Positions 7,579-16,422 of a DNA stretch of 64,000 nucleotides are shown piece after piece. The translations under genes and the position numbers were made by a program. Position 1 is the first letter of the stretch. The number at the start of each line of letters is the position of its first letter. The stretch spans positions 186,001-250,000 of the forward strand of contig JADBKP010000006.1 of NCBI GenBank assembly GCA_014896315.1, in the 5' to 3' direction. Source of the stretch: Limnochordales bacterium. GTDB taxonomy: Bacteria; Bacillota; Limnochordia; Limnochordales; DUMU01. Under the pieces are notes generated by a model, which had not been told where the DNA came from, did not search any database, and saw only the letters and a program-made list of their open reading frames with translations.

Positions 7579-8384
7579 TGGGGCTGCTTGAGTCAATTCT
7601 GGCCGCCCGTCGCCAGCAGACTGAAGCCGCCAGGCGGGTTCTCCCCCTTGTCGAACTGAAAGCCCGGGTGGCCGATCTGCCCCCGCGCCGGGCAGGAAGG
7701 TTTGTGGCAGCGATAAGGGCCGCTTCCGCGCCGGAGCAGGGGCGCGTCGCAGTAATAGCCGAGCTCAAACGGTACTCGCCATCCGCCGGCCCGATTCGAC
7801 CCGACCTCGACCTTGTGGCCATGACTCGGATCTTTGAGGCGGGAGGGGCGGCAGCCCTATCCGTTCTGACAGAGCAGCACTACTTCGGGGGCAACCCACG
7901 AGATCTGGAACTGGTTCGACAGGTTACCGAACGGCCACTTCTGTGCAAGGACTTTCTCGTTGAGCCCTATACCGTCTACGAAGCGCGCCTGCGGGGAGCC
8001 GATGCCGTCTTACTCATCACCCGCCTGCTCTCAGCGCAACAGCTTGTGGATCTCCTCGGTCTTGCCCACGATCTTGGCCTGGATGCGCTGGTTGAGATCC
8101 ATGGCCCTGACGAATTGCCCCTGGCCCTGGCAAGCGGCGCCGAACTGATAGGCATCAACAACCGGGACCTCGATAGCCTGCGCATCGACCTGAGCAGAGT
8201 ACGGGAGCTTGCCCCGCTCGTTCCTGGTGACCGGGTAGTAATCGCGGAGAGCGGCTACAAGCACCCGGCCGACGTTGCCGGCCTCGCGAAGCTGGGCGTA
8301 CGGGCCGTGCTGGTCGGCGAATCCGTCCTTCGGGCCACGGATCCGGCCCTTCACCTGCGCCAACTGGCAGCGGCTGCCGGTTGA
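7578..8384 (+). CDS. trpC: Indole-3-glycerol phosphate synthase TrpC
   Basis: TrpC closes the indole ring of carboxyphenylamino-deoxyribulose phosphate. The TIM-barrel signatures are clear: VIAELKRYSPSAG with the catalytic lysine, LCKDFLVEPYTVYEA, LIGINNRDLDSL and VIAESGY. It is 268 residues, the normal size for a monofunctional enzyme. The start ATG shares a base with the trpD stop (TGATG), so translation is coupled. It has no fused TrpF domain; trpF follows as a separate gene. Confidence 0.96.
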   Translation: MGLLESILAARRQQTEAARRVLPLVELKARVADLPPRRAGRFVAAIRAASAPEQGRVAVIAELKRYSPSAGPIRPDLDLVAMTRIFEAGGAAALSVLTEQHYFGGNPRDLELVRQVTERPLLCKDFLVEPYTVYEARLRGADAVLLITRLLSAQQLVDLLGLAHDLGLDALVEIHGPDELPLALASGAELIGINNRDLDSLRIDLSRVRELAPLVPGDRVVIAESGYKHPADVAGLAKLGVRAVLVGESVLRATDPALHLRQLAAAAG

Positions 8385-8469
8385 GCCGGCCTGCAGGCCG
8401 GAAAGCGACGGGAAGTGTGCCGGGTATAGAACATGAACGGGAGAAAGGGGGGAGAAGGAGGAGATAGCT

Positions 8470-9255
8470 ATGGACACGAGCCGAGACGCAGATCCAACCC
8501 TCCCGGCCATCGCCCGCTGGGAAGCCTTCTGCTACCGTTCCAACCGGCGCCCGGGAGTGAAAATCTGCGGACTTCGCGATGAGGAGACGCTGCTTTTCAC
8601 CGCCCAGGCAGGAGCGGACGCGGTAGGCCTGGTCTTCTATCCGCTCAGTCGCAGGTTTGTCTCCTTGGAAGAAGCCCGCCGGCTGGTGAACGGTCTGCGT
8701 CGCGGGCTGCCGCCAAAAGTGCAGCCGCTGGTGGCCGGGCTCTTTGTCCGGGCGCCGGTGGAGGAGGTCGTCCGTTACGCAGGCGAACTGGGGCTTGATC
8801 TGGTACAGCTGCAGGGAGATGAAGACCCATCATATCTGGAGCAGTTGCGGCAACGGTTGGAGGCAGAAGGCTTAATGACCCGGGTGCTGCTGGCGCTGGC
8901 TTGCGTGGACGCCACCGAAGCCGTGACCCGGCTGCCCCGTCTGGCCCGCGAGCTCGCCGCGCACGGCCTTATCGATGCGCTGATGGTGGACCGCCGGGGA
9001 ACGCTTCCCGGTGGCAACGGCCTTCCACTTGAGTGGAGTCGACTCGCAGCCCTGGCGGCAGGCAGGCGCACTGGAGAGCTCCCGCTCCCGTGGGGGCTGG
9101 CGGGGGGGCTTGATCCCCGGAGCGTGGAGGCGGCCTGCCGACAGGCGGAGCCGGATTTTGTCGATGTCTCTTCCGGGGTGGAAAAAGATGGTCGCAAGGA
9201 TGGCAACTTGATCCGTGAATTCATCATGGCAGTACGCAAGGTTGGGGCGATTTGA
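8470..9255 (+). CDS. trpF: Phosphoribosylanthranilate isomerase TrpF
   Basis: TrpF isomerises phosphoribosylanthranilate. The barrel start is VKICGLRDEE with the catalytic Cys, then AGADAVGLVFYPLSRR, LVQLQGDE, LAGGLDPRSV and VDVSSGVEKDGRKD. The protein is 261 residues against the usual 200-210. About 28 residues precede the first strand, and there is extra sequence around residues 150-200. ATG 8470 follows an AGGAGG-like site (AAGGAGGAGATAGCT). An 85-nt gap separates it from trpC, the only real gap in the operon besides the one before trpB. Confidence 0.93.
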   Translation: MDTSRDADPTLPAIARWEAFCYRSNRRPGVKICGLRDEETLLFTAQAGADAVGLVFYPLSRRFVSLEEARRLVNGLRRGLPPKVQPLVAGLFVRAPVEEVVRYAGELGLDLVQLQGDEDPSYLEQLRQRLEAEGLMTRVLLALACVDATEAVTRLPRLARELAAHGLIDALMVDRRGTLPGGNGLPLEWSRLAALAAGRRTGELPLPWGLAGGLDPRSVEAACRQAEPDFVDVSSGVEKDGRKDGNLIREFIMAVRKVGAI

Positions 9256-9309
9256 GCACCCGCCCAAGCCAGAAGGAGCCAGAAGGAAAGAGAGGAGCCT
9301 GAGAGCAGC

Positions 9310-10521
9310 ATGGCCGCCTACACCCTCCCCGATCAGAGGGGGCACTTTGGAGAGTTCGGCGGACGCTTTGTCCCAGAAACCCTGATGCCGGCCCTGGAGG
9401 AACTCTCCTGGGCCTACGAGGAGGCCCGTCGTGATCCTCAGTTTCTGGCCGAATACGATGCGTTGCTCAGAGAGTACGTGGGCCGCCCGACACCGCTGAC
9501 ATACGCAGCCAATCTCAGCGCTCACTACGGCTTCAGCATCTATCTCAAGCGGGAAGATCTCTGCCATACGGGAGCCCACAAAATCAACAACGCGCTGGGG
9601 CAGGTGCTTCTCGCCAAACGCCTTGGCAAACGGCGTGTCATTGCCGAGACCGGCGCCGGTCAACACGGAGTGGCCACCGCTACCGCTTGTGCCCTGCTCG
9701 GTCTGGAGTGCCAGATCTACATGGGCGAAGAGGATATGCGGCGCCAGCAACTCAACGTATTCCGCATGAAGCTCCTGGGAGCGCAGGTGATCCCGGTGGT
9801 GACGGGGAGCCGTACCCTCAAAGATGCCTGCAACGAAGCGATCCGGCAGTGGGTGACGTCGGTGCGGGATACACACTACGTGATCGGTTCGGTCGTCGGG
9901 CCCGACCCCTATCCCCGCATGGTGCGGGATTTCCAGTCAGTCATCGGCCGGGAAGCACGGGAGCAGATCCTCAAAGCCACCGGCCGCCTTCCCGACGTCT
10001 GCCTGGCGTGCGTAGGCGGCGGTTCAAACAGCATGGGGCTTTTTTATCCCTTCATCGAGGATACCACAGTCCGTCTCATCGGGGTGGAGGCTGCCGGCAA
10101 GGGTATTGCCTCCGGTGAACATGCTGCTAGCCTTACCGCAGGCCGCCCGGGAGTGCTGCACGGCGCCTTCTCGTTCCTGCTACAAGATGATGAAGGTCAG
10201 GTGCTCCCCGCTTACTCGATCTCTGCCGGGCTGGATTACCCGGGGGTCGGTCCTGAACACTCTTACCTGCGCAGCATCGGCCGGGCCGAGTATGTGGCAG
10301 TGACCGACGACGAAGCACTGTCTGCCGTCGCGCGGCTATGCCGCAGCGAAGGTATCCTGCCGGCTCTGGAAAGCGCCCACGCCCTTGCCTATCTCGAACA
10401 CTTAAAGCTACCTGCGGAAGCAAGTGTGGTGGTCTGTCTGTCGGGACGGGGAGACAAGGACGTGGAGATTCTCCAAAGGCATCTCCGATTGTGGGAGCAA
10501 GAGGGGAGTGAGCGGGAATGA
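9310..10521 (+). CDS. trpB: Tryptophan synthase beta chain TrpB
   Basis: TrpB condenses indole with serine in a PLP-dependent reaction. The PLP lysine is in [13 protein letters not shown], the phosphate-binding loop is GGGSNSMG, and [15 protein letters not shown] and the late [12 protein letters not shown] segment are conserved. It is 403 residues and begins [22 protein letters not shown], the typical TrpB1 N terminus that pairs with TrpA. It overlaps trpA by 4 nt (ATGA). Confidence 0.97.
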   Translation: MAAYTLPDQRGHFGEFGGRFVPETLMPALEELSWAYEEARRDPQFLAEYDALLREYVGRPTPLTYAANLSAHYGFSIYLKREDLCHTGAHKINNALGQVLLAKRLGKRRVIAETGAGQHGVATATACALLGLECQIYMGEEDMRRQQLNVFRMKLLGAQVIPVVTGSRTLKDACNEAIRQWVTSVRDTHYVIGSVVGPDPYPRMVRDFQSVIGREAREQILKATGRLPDVCLACVGGGSNSMGLFYPFIEDTTVRLIGVEAAGKGIASGEHAASLTAGRPGVLHGAFSFLLQDDEGQVLPAYSISAGLDYPGVGPEHSYLRSIGRAEYVAVTDDEALSAVARLCRSEGILPALESAHALAYLEHLKLPAEASVVVCLSGRGDKDVEILQRHLRLWEQEGSERE

Positions 10522-11375
10522 GCCGTTTCGAAGCCATGTTCTCCCGCCTGCAGGTGCGCGCCGAGAAGGCACTCATCGGATATCTGACAGTCGGTGATCC
10601 CGGCCTGGTGGAATCAGAGGCACGTTGTGAGACGGCTCTGGCCGCGGGGGTTGACGCTCTGGAACTCGGGATCCCTTACTCCGATCCTCTCGCCGATGGG
10701 CCGGTCATCCAGGCTGCCGGGCAGCGTGCTCTGGCGGCAGGCTTCCGGTTGGAGTGGCTGTGGCAAATCCTCCGCCATTTGCGGGAACGCCACCCCGATA
10801 CCCCGCTGGCCATCATGACCTACGTAAACCCTGTGCTGCAGGTGGGGATGGAGAAGTTCGTCTCCCGAGCGGCGGCGGAAGGGGCGGATGCGCTGATAGT
10901 CCCCGATCTGCCGCCAGAGGAGGAGAAACCGCTACTCTCCGTCTGCCGCAACCTGGGACTGGATCTGATACCGTTTGTGGCGCCGACCACCCCCCTTGCC
11001 CGGATGCGGGAGGTACTGCCGGGACATAGCGGGTTTGTCTACTGTGTGTCGATTACCGGGGTGACTGGTACACAACTGGACGGTCGGGTATCGGAGGCGG
11101 AGAGCCGGCCCATCGATGAACTCCTGGCGCAGGCCCGGGCTGTGAGTGGCCTGCCGGTTAGCCTTGGCTTTGGCATTTACAGCGCCGCTGACATCCGTCG
11201 GTTCGGCCGCGAAGCAGACGGCGTGATCGTCGGCTCGGCCCTGGTCCGCATCCGGAGCACAGCAGAACTCGGGGAGTTCGTCCGTTCATTGAAAGAAGCA
11301 ACCCGTGCAGACTCCCAGCAAAAGCGAGTGGGGAGGGGAAGGGGGGAGGAAACCGCTGCTGTGATACAATCGTAA
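10518..11375 (+). CDS. trpA: Tryptophan synthase alpha chain TrpA
   Basis: TrpA cleaves indole-3-glycerol phosphate and channels indole to TrpB. Catalytic Glu is in [16 protein letters not shown] and catalytic Asp in [24 protein letters not shown] and [10 protein letters not shown] complete the barrel. It has 285 residues, with a C-terminal tail of about 20 that is basic and not conserved. It ends the classical pathway genes. The next gene starts 18 nt later and is likely in the same transcript. Confidence 0.96.
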   Translation: MSRFEAMFSRLQVRAEKALIGYLTVGDPGLVESEARCETALAAGVDALELGIPYSDPLADGPVIQAAGQRALAAGFRLEWLWQILRHLRERHPDTPLAIMTYVNPVLQVGMEKFVSRAAAEGADALIVPDLPPEEEKPLLSVCRNLGLDLIPFVAPTTPLARMREVLPGHSGFVYCVSITGVTGTQLDGRVSEAESRPIDELLAQARAVSGLPVSLGFGIYSAADIRRFGREADGVIVGSALVRIRSTAELGEFVRSLKEATRADSQQKRVGRGRGEETAAVIQS

Positions 11376-11393
11376 CGTTGGAGGCGCAAGAAG

Positions 11394-12794
11394 GTGTCAG
11401 ATCAGGGCATTTGCCGTTCGAGTGGCAGCAGCAACTGGTGGGATGAGCCCGTCGGCAAAGAGGCACTGCGGCTGGTGGCAGAAGTGCGCGCCTCGGAACT
11501 GGTGCAGAGGATGTGGGCACAGGTTGACGAAGTGGTCCGCTGGAACCAGATGCGCGTGCTTGCTGCCTTCCAGGCGGCGGGCGTCGCTCAGTACGAGCTG
11601 AACGGCACCACCGGCTATGGGTACAATGACGCGGCACGGGAAGCCGTCGAAAAGGTCTATTCCCACTACTTCCAGACCGAAGCAGCCCTGGTCCGTCCCC
11701 AGATCGTCTCCGGCACCCACGCGCTGGCCTGCGCCCTCTTTGGGCTGCTGCGCCCGGGCGACGAGCTGCTCGCTTTGGGCAGGCCCTACGACACGCTGGC
11801 TGCGGTGATCGGGATCGCCCCCACGGCCGGGGGAGGGGAAGCTCCCGGGAACCTCCGGGAGTTTGGGATCAGCTACCGGGAAGTACCTATGCCCTCGGAG
11901 GAGTGGGAGACCAGTGCTACCGACGCCGGCACCGCGGCAGAAGAGATGGCGCGCAAGGTGGTAGAGGCCGTCGGGCCACGCACGCGTGCTCTCCTGTTGC
12001 AACGCTCCCGCGGGTATGCCGCCCGGCCCTCGCTACCGGTTGCGGCCATAGCCACGATCATCGCTGCTCTTCGCCAGGCGAAGCCTGATGTGATGGTTAT
12101 CGTGGATAACTGCTACGGCGAGTTTGTCGAAACCCGCGAGCCGTCGATGGTAGGGGCCGACCTGGTGGCAGGGTCGCTGATCAAGAATCCGGGAGGCGGT
12201 CTTGCTCCCACCGGGGGATATCTGGTAGGTCGGAAGGATCTCATCGCCAGGGCAGCAGCACGCCTCACCGCCCCGGGGGTGGGAGCCGAGGTCGGGCCGT
12301 ACTTCGGCTTCGCCCGGCCCATTCTCCAGGGCTTCTTTCTTGCACCCCACGTAGTAGGCGAGGCAGTACGCGGGGCGATCCTGGCAGCTGCCTTCTTCAG
12401 CAGGCTTGGGTGGAAAGTATCTCCGCCTGCGGATGCGCCGCGGACAGACATCATCCAGGCCATTCACTTCCCCGCCGCTGAACCTCTGATCCGGGCTGCC
12501 CAGGCCGTGCAGGCAGCAAGTCCCATCGACTCCCACGTCCGGCCCGTTCCTGCACCCATGCCGGGATATGACGACATGGTGATTATGGCCGCGGGGACAT
12601 TTGTGCAGGGCGCTTCTCTGGAGTTGACCGCTGATGCGCCACTGCGACCGCCTTTCACGCTCTACTGGCAGGGAGGGCTGACTCGCGAGCATGTAGAGGT
12701 GGCGTTGGCTCTCATCTACCGTTCACTTGCCAGCCTGCTGGAACCAATGACAATCTCCGCTGGTAGAAGCAAAAGTAGCCCACAAGTGCCTTGA
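11394..12794 (+). CDS. YnbB-like PLP enzyme (aluminium resistance / methionine gamma-lyase family)
   Basis: This is a 466-residue PLP-dependent protein of the family annotated as aluminium-resistance or methionine gamma-lyase-like, with B. subtilis YnbB as a member. Visible marks are AGVAQYELNGTTGYGYND, VRPQIVSGTHALACALFG, VIVDNCYGEFVE and the probable PLP lysine in GSLIKNPGGGLAPTGGY. The true reaction of the family is not settled. YnbB has been linked in B. subtilis to 5-aminopentanol modification of elongation factor P. GTG 11394 follows GGAGG (11380-11384) at 9 nt. Its place right after trpA suggests joint transcription, which is unusual for this family. Confidence 0.8.
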   Translation: MSDQGICRSSGSSNWWDEPVGKEALRLVAEVRASELVQRMWAQVDEVVRWNQMRVLAAFQAAGVAQYELNGTTGYGYNDAAREAVEKVYSHYFQTEAALVRPQIVSGTHALACALFGLLRPGDELLALGRPYDTLAAVIGIAPTAGGGEAPGNLREFGISYREVPMPSEEWETSATDAGTAAEEMARKVVEAVGPRTRALLLQRSRGYAARPSLPVAAIATIIAALRQAKPDVMVIVDNCYGEFVETREPSMVGADLVAGSLIKNPGGGLAPTGGYLVGRKDLIARAAARLTAPGVGAEVGPYFGFARPILQGFFLAPHVVGEAVRGAILAAAFFSRLGWKVSPPADAPRTDIIQAIHFPAAEPLIRAAQAVQAASPIDSHVRPVPAPMPGYDDMVIMAAGTFVQGASLELTADAPLRPPFTLYWQGGLTREHVEVALALIYRSLASLLEPMTISAGRSKSSPQVP

Positions 12795-12818
12795 CATGGG
12801 GGGGCATTTTGTTACAAT
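12791..12818 (+). promoter_or_regulatory. Predicted sigma-A promoter of speD
   Basis: TTGACA (12791-12796) and TACAAT (12813-12818) are separated by 16 nt. The -35 overlaps the stop codon of the preceding gene. The predicted start near 12825 leaves a leader of about 90 nt before speD. Confidence 0.7.
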
Positions 12819-12842
12819 AACGACGTTGTCTTGACCCTGTGT

Positions 12843-12867
12843 GCCGAAGCCACGGGGAAAGCTCGGC
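12843..12867 (+). promoter_or_regulatory. Hairpin in the speD leader
   Basis: GCCGAAGC (12843-12850) pairs with GCTCGGC (12861-12867) with one bulged A. The loop carries GGGG (12854-12857), which could pair with the CCCC that overlaps the 3' side of the stem. I do not recognise it as a known riboswitch. It may be a simple structured leader. Confidence 0.35.
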
Positions 12868-12915
12868 CCCATGGTGTCAGACACGCATTCGGTTCGCGGG
12901 GGAGGCATTGTATGA

Positions 12916-13329
12916 ATGCAGAAGGCTTTGGGACGTCATATCCTGTGCGAGGCATACGGGTGTGACCCCGAGGTCCTCAATGATCGTCAGCTTGTCGAAG
13001 AGTTGATGGTGGAAGCTGCTCTGGATGCAGGCGCTGAGGTTCGTGAGGTTGCCTTCCACAAGTTTGCACCCCAGGGAGTAAGCGGTGTCGTTGTCATCTC
13101 CGAATCCCACCTGGCTATCCACACCTGGCCCGAGTACGGGTACGCGGCTATTGATGTCTTCACCTGTGGTGAGCGAGTAGACCCCCGGGTCGCCTGCGAT
13201 CTCATCTTGCGTGGCCTGCGGGCTACCGAACACCACAAGTCCGAAGTATTCCGGGGAACGTTCCCGCCCCTCACGGAGGCGCCTGCGGTCGAGAAAGGGG
13301 AGAAGTCACTGTTGTATGAGTCCCGGTAA
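12916..13329 (+). CDS. speD: S-adenosylmethionine decarboxylase proenzyme SpeD
   Basis: SpeD decarboxylates S-adenosylmethionine to supply the aminopropyl donor for spermidine. The short bacterial type is self-cleaving: the chain splits before the Ser in [13 protein letters not shown], leaving a pyruvoyl group. FTCGERVDP carries the conserved Cys. It is 137 residues, close to the B. subtilis/Thermotoga class. ATG 12916 lies 10 nt after GGGGGAGG. It has its own promoter and is followed by a strong terminator, so it is a single-gene unit. speE is not in the window. Confidence 0.94.
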   Translation: MQKALGRHILCEAYGCDPEVLNDRQLVEELMVEAALDAGAEVREVAFHKFAPQGVSGVVVISESHLAIHTWPEYGYAAIDVFTCGERVDPRVACDLILRGLRATEHHKSEVFRGTFPPLTEAPAVEKGEKSLLYESR

Positions 13330-13358
13330 CGCTGACAATTTACGCAGCCCGGGCAAGT

Positions 13359-13402
13359 AGACCCTGCCGGTAGAAAAAGCGGCAGGGTCTTATTTTTTTA
13401 TT
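13359..13402 (+). terminator. Intrinsic terminator after speD
   Basis: An 11-bp perfect stem (13359-13369 with 13380-13390) with a 10-nt A-rich loop is followed by a T-rich tract ending in seven T. This is the clearest intrinsic terminator in the window. Confidence 0.9.
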
Positions 13403-13520
13403 GGTGTCGAGAAGCAGGGGGGCCAGGCATCTGCTGGCAGGATGTGGACGGGCGGCTGCCGAATATTCCCACTTTGGCGGCAGTAAGTTTTCCCCGGCGG
13501 GGCTACGCGAGGTGATAACC

Positions 13521-14189
13521 ATGGCTGTTGGCAAGAATGAGCGGCCGGATGCTGCGCTGGCGGCACGGGAGCAACTGCGGAACTCCCCCAACTCCACCTC
13601 ACCAACGGGGCCCGACCTTTCCGACGACGAACTTGTCTGCAGGGCCCAACGCGGCGATGCTGAGGCCCAGGAGATCTTGCTGCGGCGCTACTGGACGCAG
13701 GTGTCGTATTGGGCTCATCGCTACTTTCTGCCCGGGGGAGATCAAGACGACATCTTCCAGGAGGGTTTGATCGGTTTTCTCAAGGCTATCCACGACTACC
13801 TGCCGGGCACTTCCTCCTTTTGCAGTTTTGCTCGGCTGTGTGTACGCCGGCATTTAATCAGTGCGATCAAAGGTAGCAATCGCTACAAGCACGAGCCACT
13901 AAACAGGTATGCCCCTCTGCACCTTTCGCCGGATGGGGAAGAGGAGCATCCTCTGCTTGAGACCATCTCCGGCGGGCCGGACCCCGAGACCATCACGCTT
14001 GCTCGTGAGCGGCTGGAGGCGGCCCGCTACATAATCCGCAACTGTTTGAGCCCGTTTGAAGCCAGTGTCCTGGTATTATACGTCAAAGGGTTCAGTTATC
14101 AGGAGATGGCGCAGGTCCTGAGCACGCACGCCAAATCGATCGATAATGCCCTCTGTCGCATCAAACAGAAGATTCAACAAGTGATATAG
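13521..14189 (+). CDS. sigH: SigH-type RNA polymerase sigma factor
   Basis: This 222-residue sigma-70 family protein has region 2 (DQDDIFQEGLIGFLKAI, then FARLCVRRHLISAIK) and region 4 (FSYQEMAQVLSTHAKSIDNALCRIKQKI). The second part is close to the end of B. subtilis SigH, the sigma factor that starts sporulation. ATG 13521 follows a GAGGTGA site; the frame is open further up without a better start. SigH usually sits near rlmB/yacP, whereas here it is between speD and an MgtC gene. This may therefore be a SigH paralogue rather than the main one. Confidence 0.82.
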   Translation: MAVGKNERPDAALAAREQLRNSPNSTSPTGPDLSDDELVCRAQRGDAEAQEILLRRYWTQVSYWAHRYFLPGGDQDDIFQEGLIGFLKAIHDYLPGTSSFCSFARLCVRRHLISAIKGSNRYKHEPLNRYAPLHLSPDGEEEHPLLETISGGPDPETITLARERLEAARYIIRNCLSPFEASVLVLYVKGFSYQEMAQVLSTHAKSIDNALCRIKQKIQQVI

Positions 14190-14198
14190 GAGGCATCG

Positions 14199-14873
14199 AT
14201 GCAGATTACCATAACTGAGATAGTATTACGGCTGGTCTTTGCCATGCTCCTGGGTGGGTTGATAGGTCTTGAACGAGAGCTCCACGGGCGGGCAGCCGGC
14301 TTTCGTACCCACATCCTGATGGCTGTCGGGTCAGCGCTGATCATGGAGCTGTCCATGTACGCCTTTCCCTTGGATCCCGCTCGCGGGCTGGTGCGGGATC
14401 CCGCCCGCCTCGCTGCCCAGGTGGTAAGCGGAGTAGGGTTTATCGGCGCCGGCACGGTCCTGCGCGAGGGAGCGAGCATCCGCGGCCTCACCACGGCCGC
14501 CAGTCTCTGGGTGGTCTCTGGCATCGGCCTGGCAGTAGGTGCCGGCTTCTACATCGCCGGCCTGACCACCGCAATGCTTGTTATTACCACTCTGCTACTC
14601 CTGCGGCCCCTCGAGCACCGCTTCCTCACGCCGCGGTCGCAGTTCGTCTCCATAGTGATCGCGGACCATCCCGGCCAGCTGGCGGCAGTTACCAGACTGA
14701 TTGCCGAACGCAATATTAACGTGCGAACCATTCAGATGAGCGAGGGGCCTGAGGCTGATCGCGTAACAGTAGATATGACACTCCAGATCCCCCCGGGTGT
14801 CGACCGCTTGCAGTTGATAGCAGATCTGCAAGCTCTGCCGGGGGTGTTCTCCGCCTCCTACGGGCAAACCTGA
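14199..14873 (+). CDS. MgtC/SapB-family membrane protein
   Basis: This 224-residue protein has four to five membrane segments in the first 140 residues and the MgtC signatures GGLIGLERELHGRAAGFRTH and VVSGVGFIGAGT. The C-terminal part (about 145-224) looks like a small soluble ACT-like domain (VSIVIADHPGQLAAVTRLIAE). MgtC-family proteins are tied to magnesium homeostasis or act as regulators of membrane ATPases; the exact role here is unknown. AGGAGGC lies just upstream of the ATG. It begins 10 nt after the sigma factor gene, so the two are likely cotranscribed. Confidence 0.85.
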   Translation: MQITITEIVLRLVFAMLLGGLIGLERELHGRAAGFRTHILMAVGSALIMELSMYAFPLDPARGLVRDPARLAAQVVSGVGFIGAGTVLREGASIRGLTTAASLWVVSGIGLAVGAGFYIAGLTTAMLVITTLLLLRPLEHRFLTPRSQFVSIVIADHPGQLAAVTRLIAERNINVRTIQMSEGPEADRVTVDMTLQIPPGVDRLQLIADLQALPGVFSASYGQT

Positions 14874-14931
14874 GGTCCGGGAGAACGGCTGAGCAAGGGA
14901 GCCGCTGCCATCGCGACCTCATAAGATGGAT

Positions 14932-14962
14932 TCCCGGGGGTGATCAAACCTAACCCCCGGGA
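14932..14962 (+). repeat. Perfect 10-bp inverted repeat
   Basis: TCCCGGGGGT (14932-14941) and its exact complement (14953-14962) flank an 11-nt loop, between the MgtC-family gene and the next small gene. There is no T-run, so a terminator role is doubtful. It could be an attenuator or an RNA-stability hairpin. Confidence 0.5.
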
Positions 14963-14986
14963 GCATTCACCCCGGAGGTGACTGGG

Positions 14987-15202
14987 ATGGCAAGCTTCCT
15001 TGTGATAGGAGTGGTGCTGGGATTGGCAGCTCATGGCGTGTTAACACTCATCATCGAACTCAACCGAAGCACGGAACCGGAATCAGGGGAGAAGTGGCGG
15101 CGCGTCGGGGATATCGGGATGACCCTGGCGGCCGGGTATAATCTGCTGGTGGTCGTGTTGCTGGCCTGGTTGGTACTCTCAATGCTTCTTCAGGTAGGAT
15201 AG
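14987..15202 (+). CDS. Small membrane protein of unknown function
   Basis: This is a 71-residue protein with two hydrophobic segments (about residues 2-22 and 45-68) joined by a charged loop (NRSTEPESGEKWRR). ATG 14987 lies 8 nt after CGGAGG. I recognise no family. The good ribosome site and the even two-helix pattern support a real gene. It follows the MgtC-family gene and might act with it, but nothing in the sequence shows this. Confidence 0.6.
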   Translation: MASFLVIGVVLGLAAHGVLTLIIELNRSTEPESGEKWRRVGDIGMTLAAGYNLLVVVLLAWLVLSMLLQVG

Positions 15203-15345
15203 CCTGATTCACGAACCACTCACTCGCATTGTGCGATAACAAGACAAACGTTAGTAACCAAGCAGAGAAAAAGGAAATCTGCCGGTGATGCCGAAAACAG
15301 CACGGGTAAGGTGGACCGATTGATCAGCGGAGGGAGAAACCCGTC

Positions 15346-16029
15346 ATGTTGTCGGCACCGCCAGGCAGAGAACGCGAAGGCTCTCTAACCTGCCAAAGAA
15401 AGCTGCTTTGCCTTATTGCGGTTCTATGGTTTCTCGCGCTGCTGTTTGACCCCGGCACCAGCCGGGCCACTGCTGCTTCGCGGAGTATATACCCCTGGGA
15501 GCAGCTGGTCGCCCAATACCAGAAGAGCAGTGTACCTGAACACCGTTTAATCCTGGCCACCGCCTACGCCAACCTCGGACAGCTCGAAGAAGCCTTCGCG
15601 ATATTCCAGGAGCTTTCTCAGGGAGCCTACCAAGAGCTGGGTGAGACAGTAATAAAGAAGTACTCCGCGCGCACGCAAAAGGATCCCAAAGATATCCTTG
15701 CCTGGAATCTACAGGCATTTGCCTATTACGCTCTTGCTCAGCATGATCAGGCCATCGCGTCTTTTCGCCAGGTGGTAAGTCTCGACCCGGGGAACGTCTG
15801 GCCCCGCCACTTCCTTGCCCTTTCCCTGGCGGCCGTGGACAGGATTGATGAAGGGGTTGCCGTTCTGGAAGAGGCGTTGCGCCTGGACGAGGGAAACCAG
15901 TATACCCATCTGCTCCTGGCCATGGGATACTATGAACAGAAGCGCTATGCGGCTGCAATCTGGCATCTCCTGCGCAGCCCGCAAGCCGCAGCTAAACTGG
16001 CCCGTTATGGGATCACGGTGGGAAAGTAG
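15346..16029 (+). CDS. Secreted or membrane-anchored TPR protein
   Basis: This is a 227-residue protein with a basic start and one hydrophobic stretch (LLCLIAVLWFLALLF, about residues 24-38) that acts as a signal peptide or anchor, with a likely cleavage near ATAAS. The rest is at least four tetratricopeptide-like helix pairs, for example LILATAYANLGQLEEAFAIF and NLQAFAYYALAQHDQAIASF. Such proteins scaffold other proteins; the partner is unknown. GGAGGGAG precedes the ATG. YpmA follows after 5 nt. Confidence 0.75.
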   Translation: MLSAPPGREREGSLTCQRKLLCLIAVLWFLALLFDPGTSRATAASRSIYPWEQLVAQYQKSSVPEHRLILATAYANLGQLEEAFAIFQELSQGAYQELGETVIKKYSARTQKDPKDILAWNLQAFAYYALAQHDQAIASFRQVVSLDPGNVWPRHFLALSLAAVDRIDEGVAVLEEALRLDEGNQYTHLLLAMGYYEQKRYAAAIWHLLRSPQAAAKLARYGITVGK

Positions 16030-16034
16030 GGCAG

Positions 16035-16253
16035 ATGCGCATGGGTGAATCCGTCGAACAGAATCGAGTATATACACGCCCTGTAGTACTGGGCAGTGAA
16101 CGGCTCAGACTGAGCGGTGAGCTACACCGTCTGATCACTTTTCTCAATCAGACCCTGGCCCAGGACAGACTGGAATTCGGCCTGCGCAAGGAGGAGGAGG
16201 GGGTTTACGTCCTTACCCTCTATCGGATTGAGGAGTTCGGCATTGCTCGCTGA
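16035..16253 (+). CDS. YpmA-like DUF4264 family protein
   Basis: This is a 72-residue protein. Its second half (LHRLITFLNQTLAQDRLEFGL, then YVLTLYRIEE) matches the pattern of the short Firmicutes family DUF4264, whose B. subtilis member is YpmA. The function is unknown. ATG 16035 or 16041 could start it; neither has a strong ribosome site, so coupling to the TPR gene 5 nt upstream is likely. Confidence 0.65.
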   Translation: MRMGESVEQNRVYTRPVVLGSERLRLSGELHRLITFLNQTLAQDRLEFGLRKEEEGVYVLTLYRIEEFGIAR

Positions 16254-16422
16254 CCCGCATACCTATTGAAAGGAAGGGAACGATTCTACCGGTAGCAAAA
16301 TGACCAGAGCCAAAAAGGTTCGCTCTCCAGAAGGTATGCGCTGGTACGCTAGAAGGAGGAAGGGCACCCTCCGTAGAATTACGAGATAGAGCGGCCGACA
16401 TCCACACAGGGGGGGATGGGCT

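Noticed and set aside
6349-7596. 415-codon open frame on the minus strand
   Set aside because: It is antisense to trpD, which has clear active-site motifs. The minus-strand product is low in conserved character.
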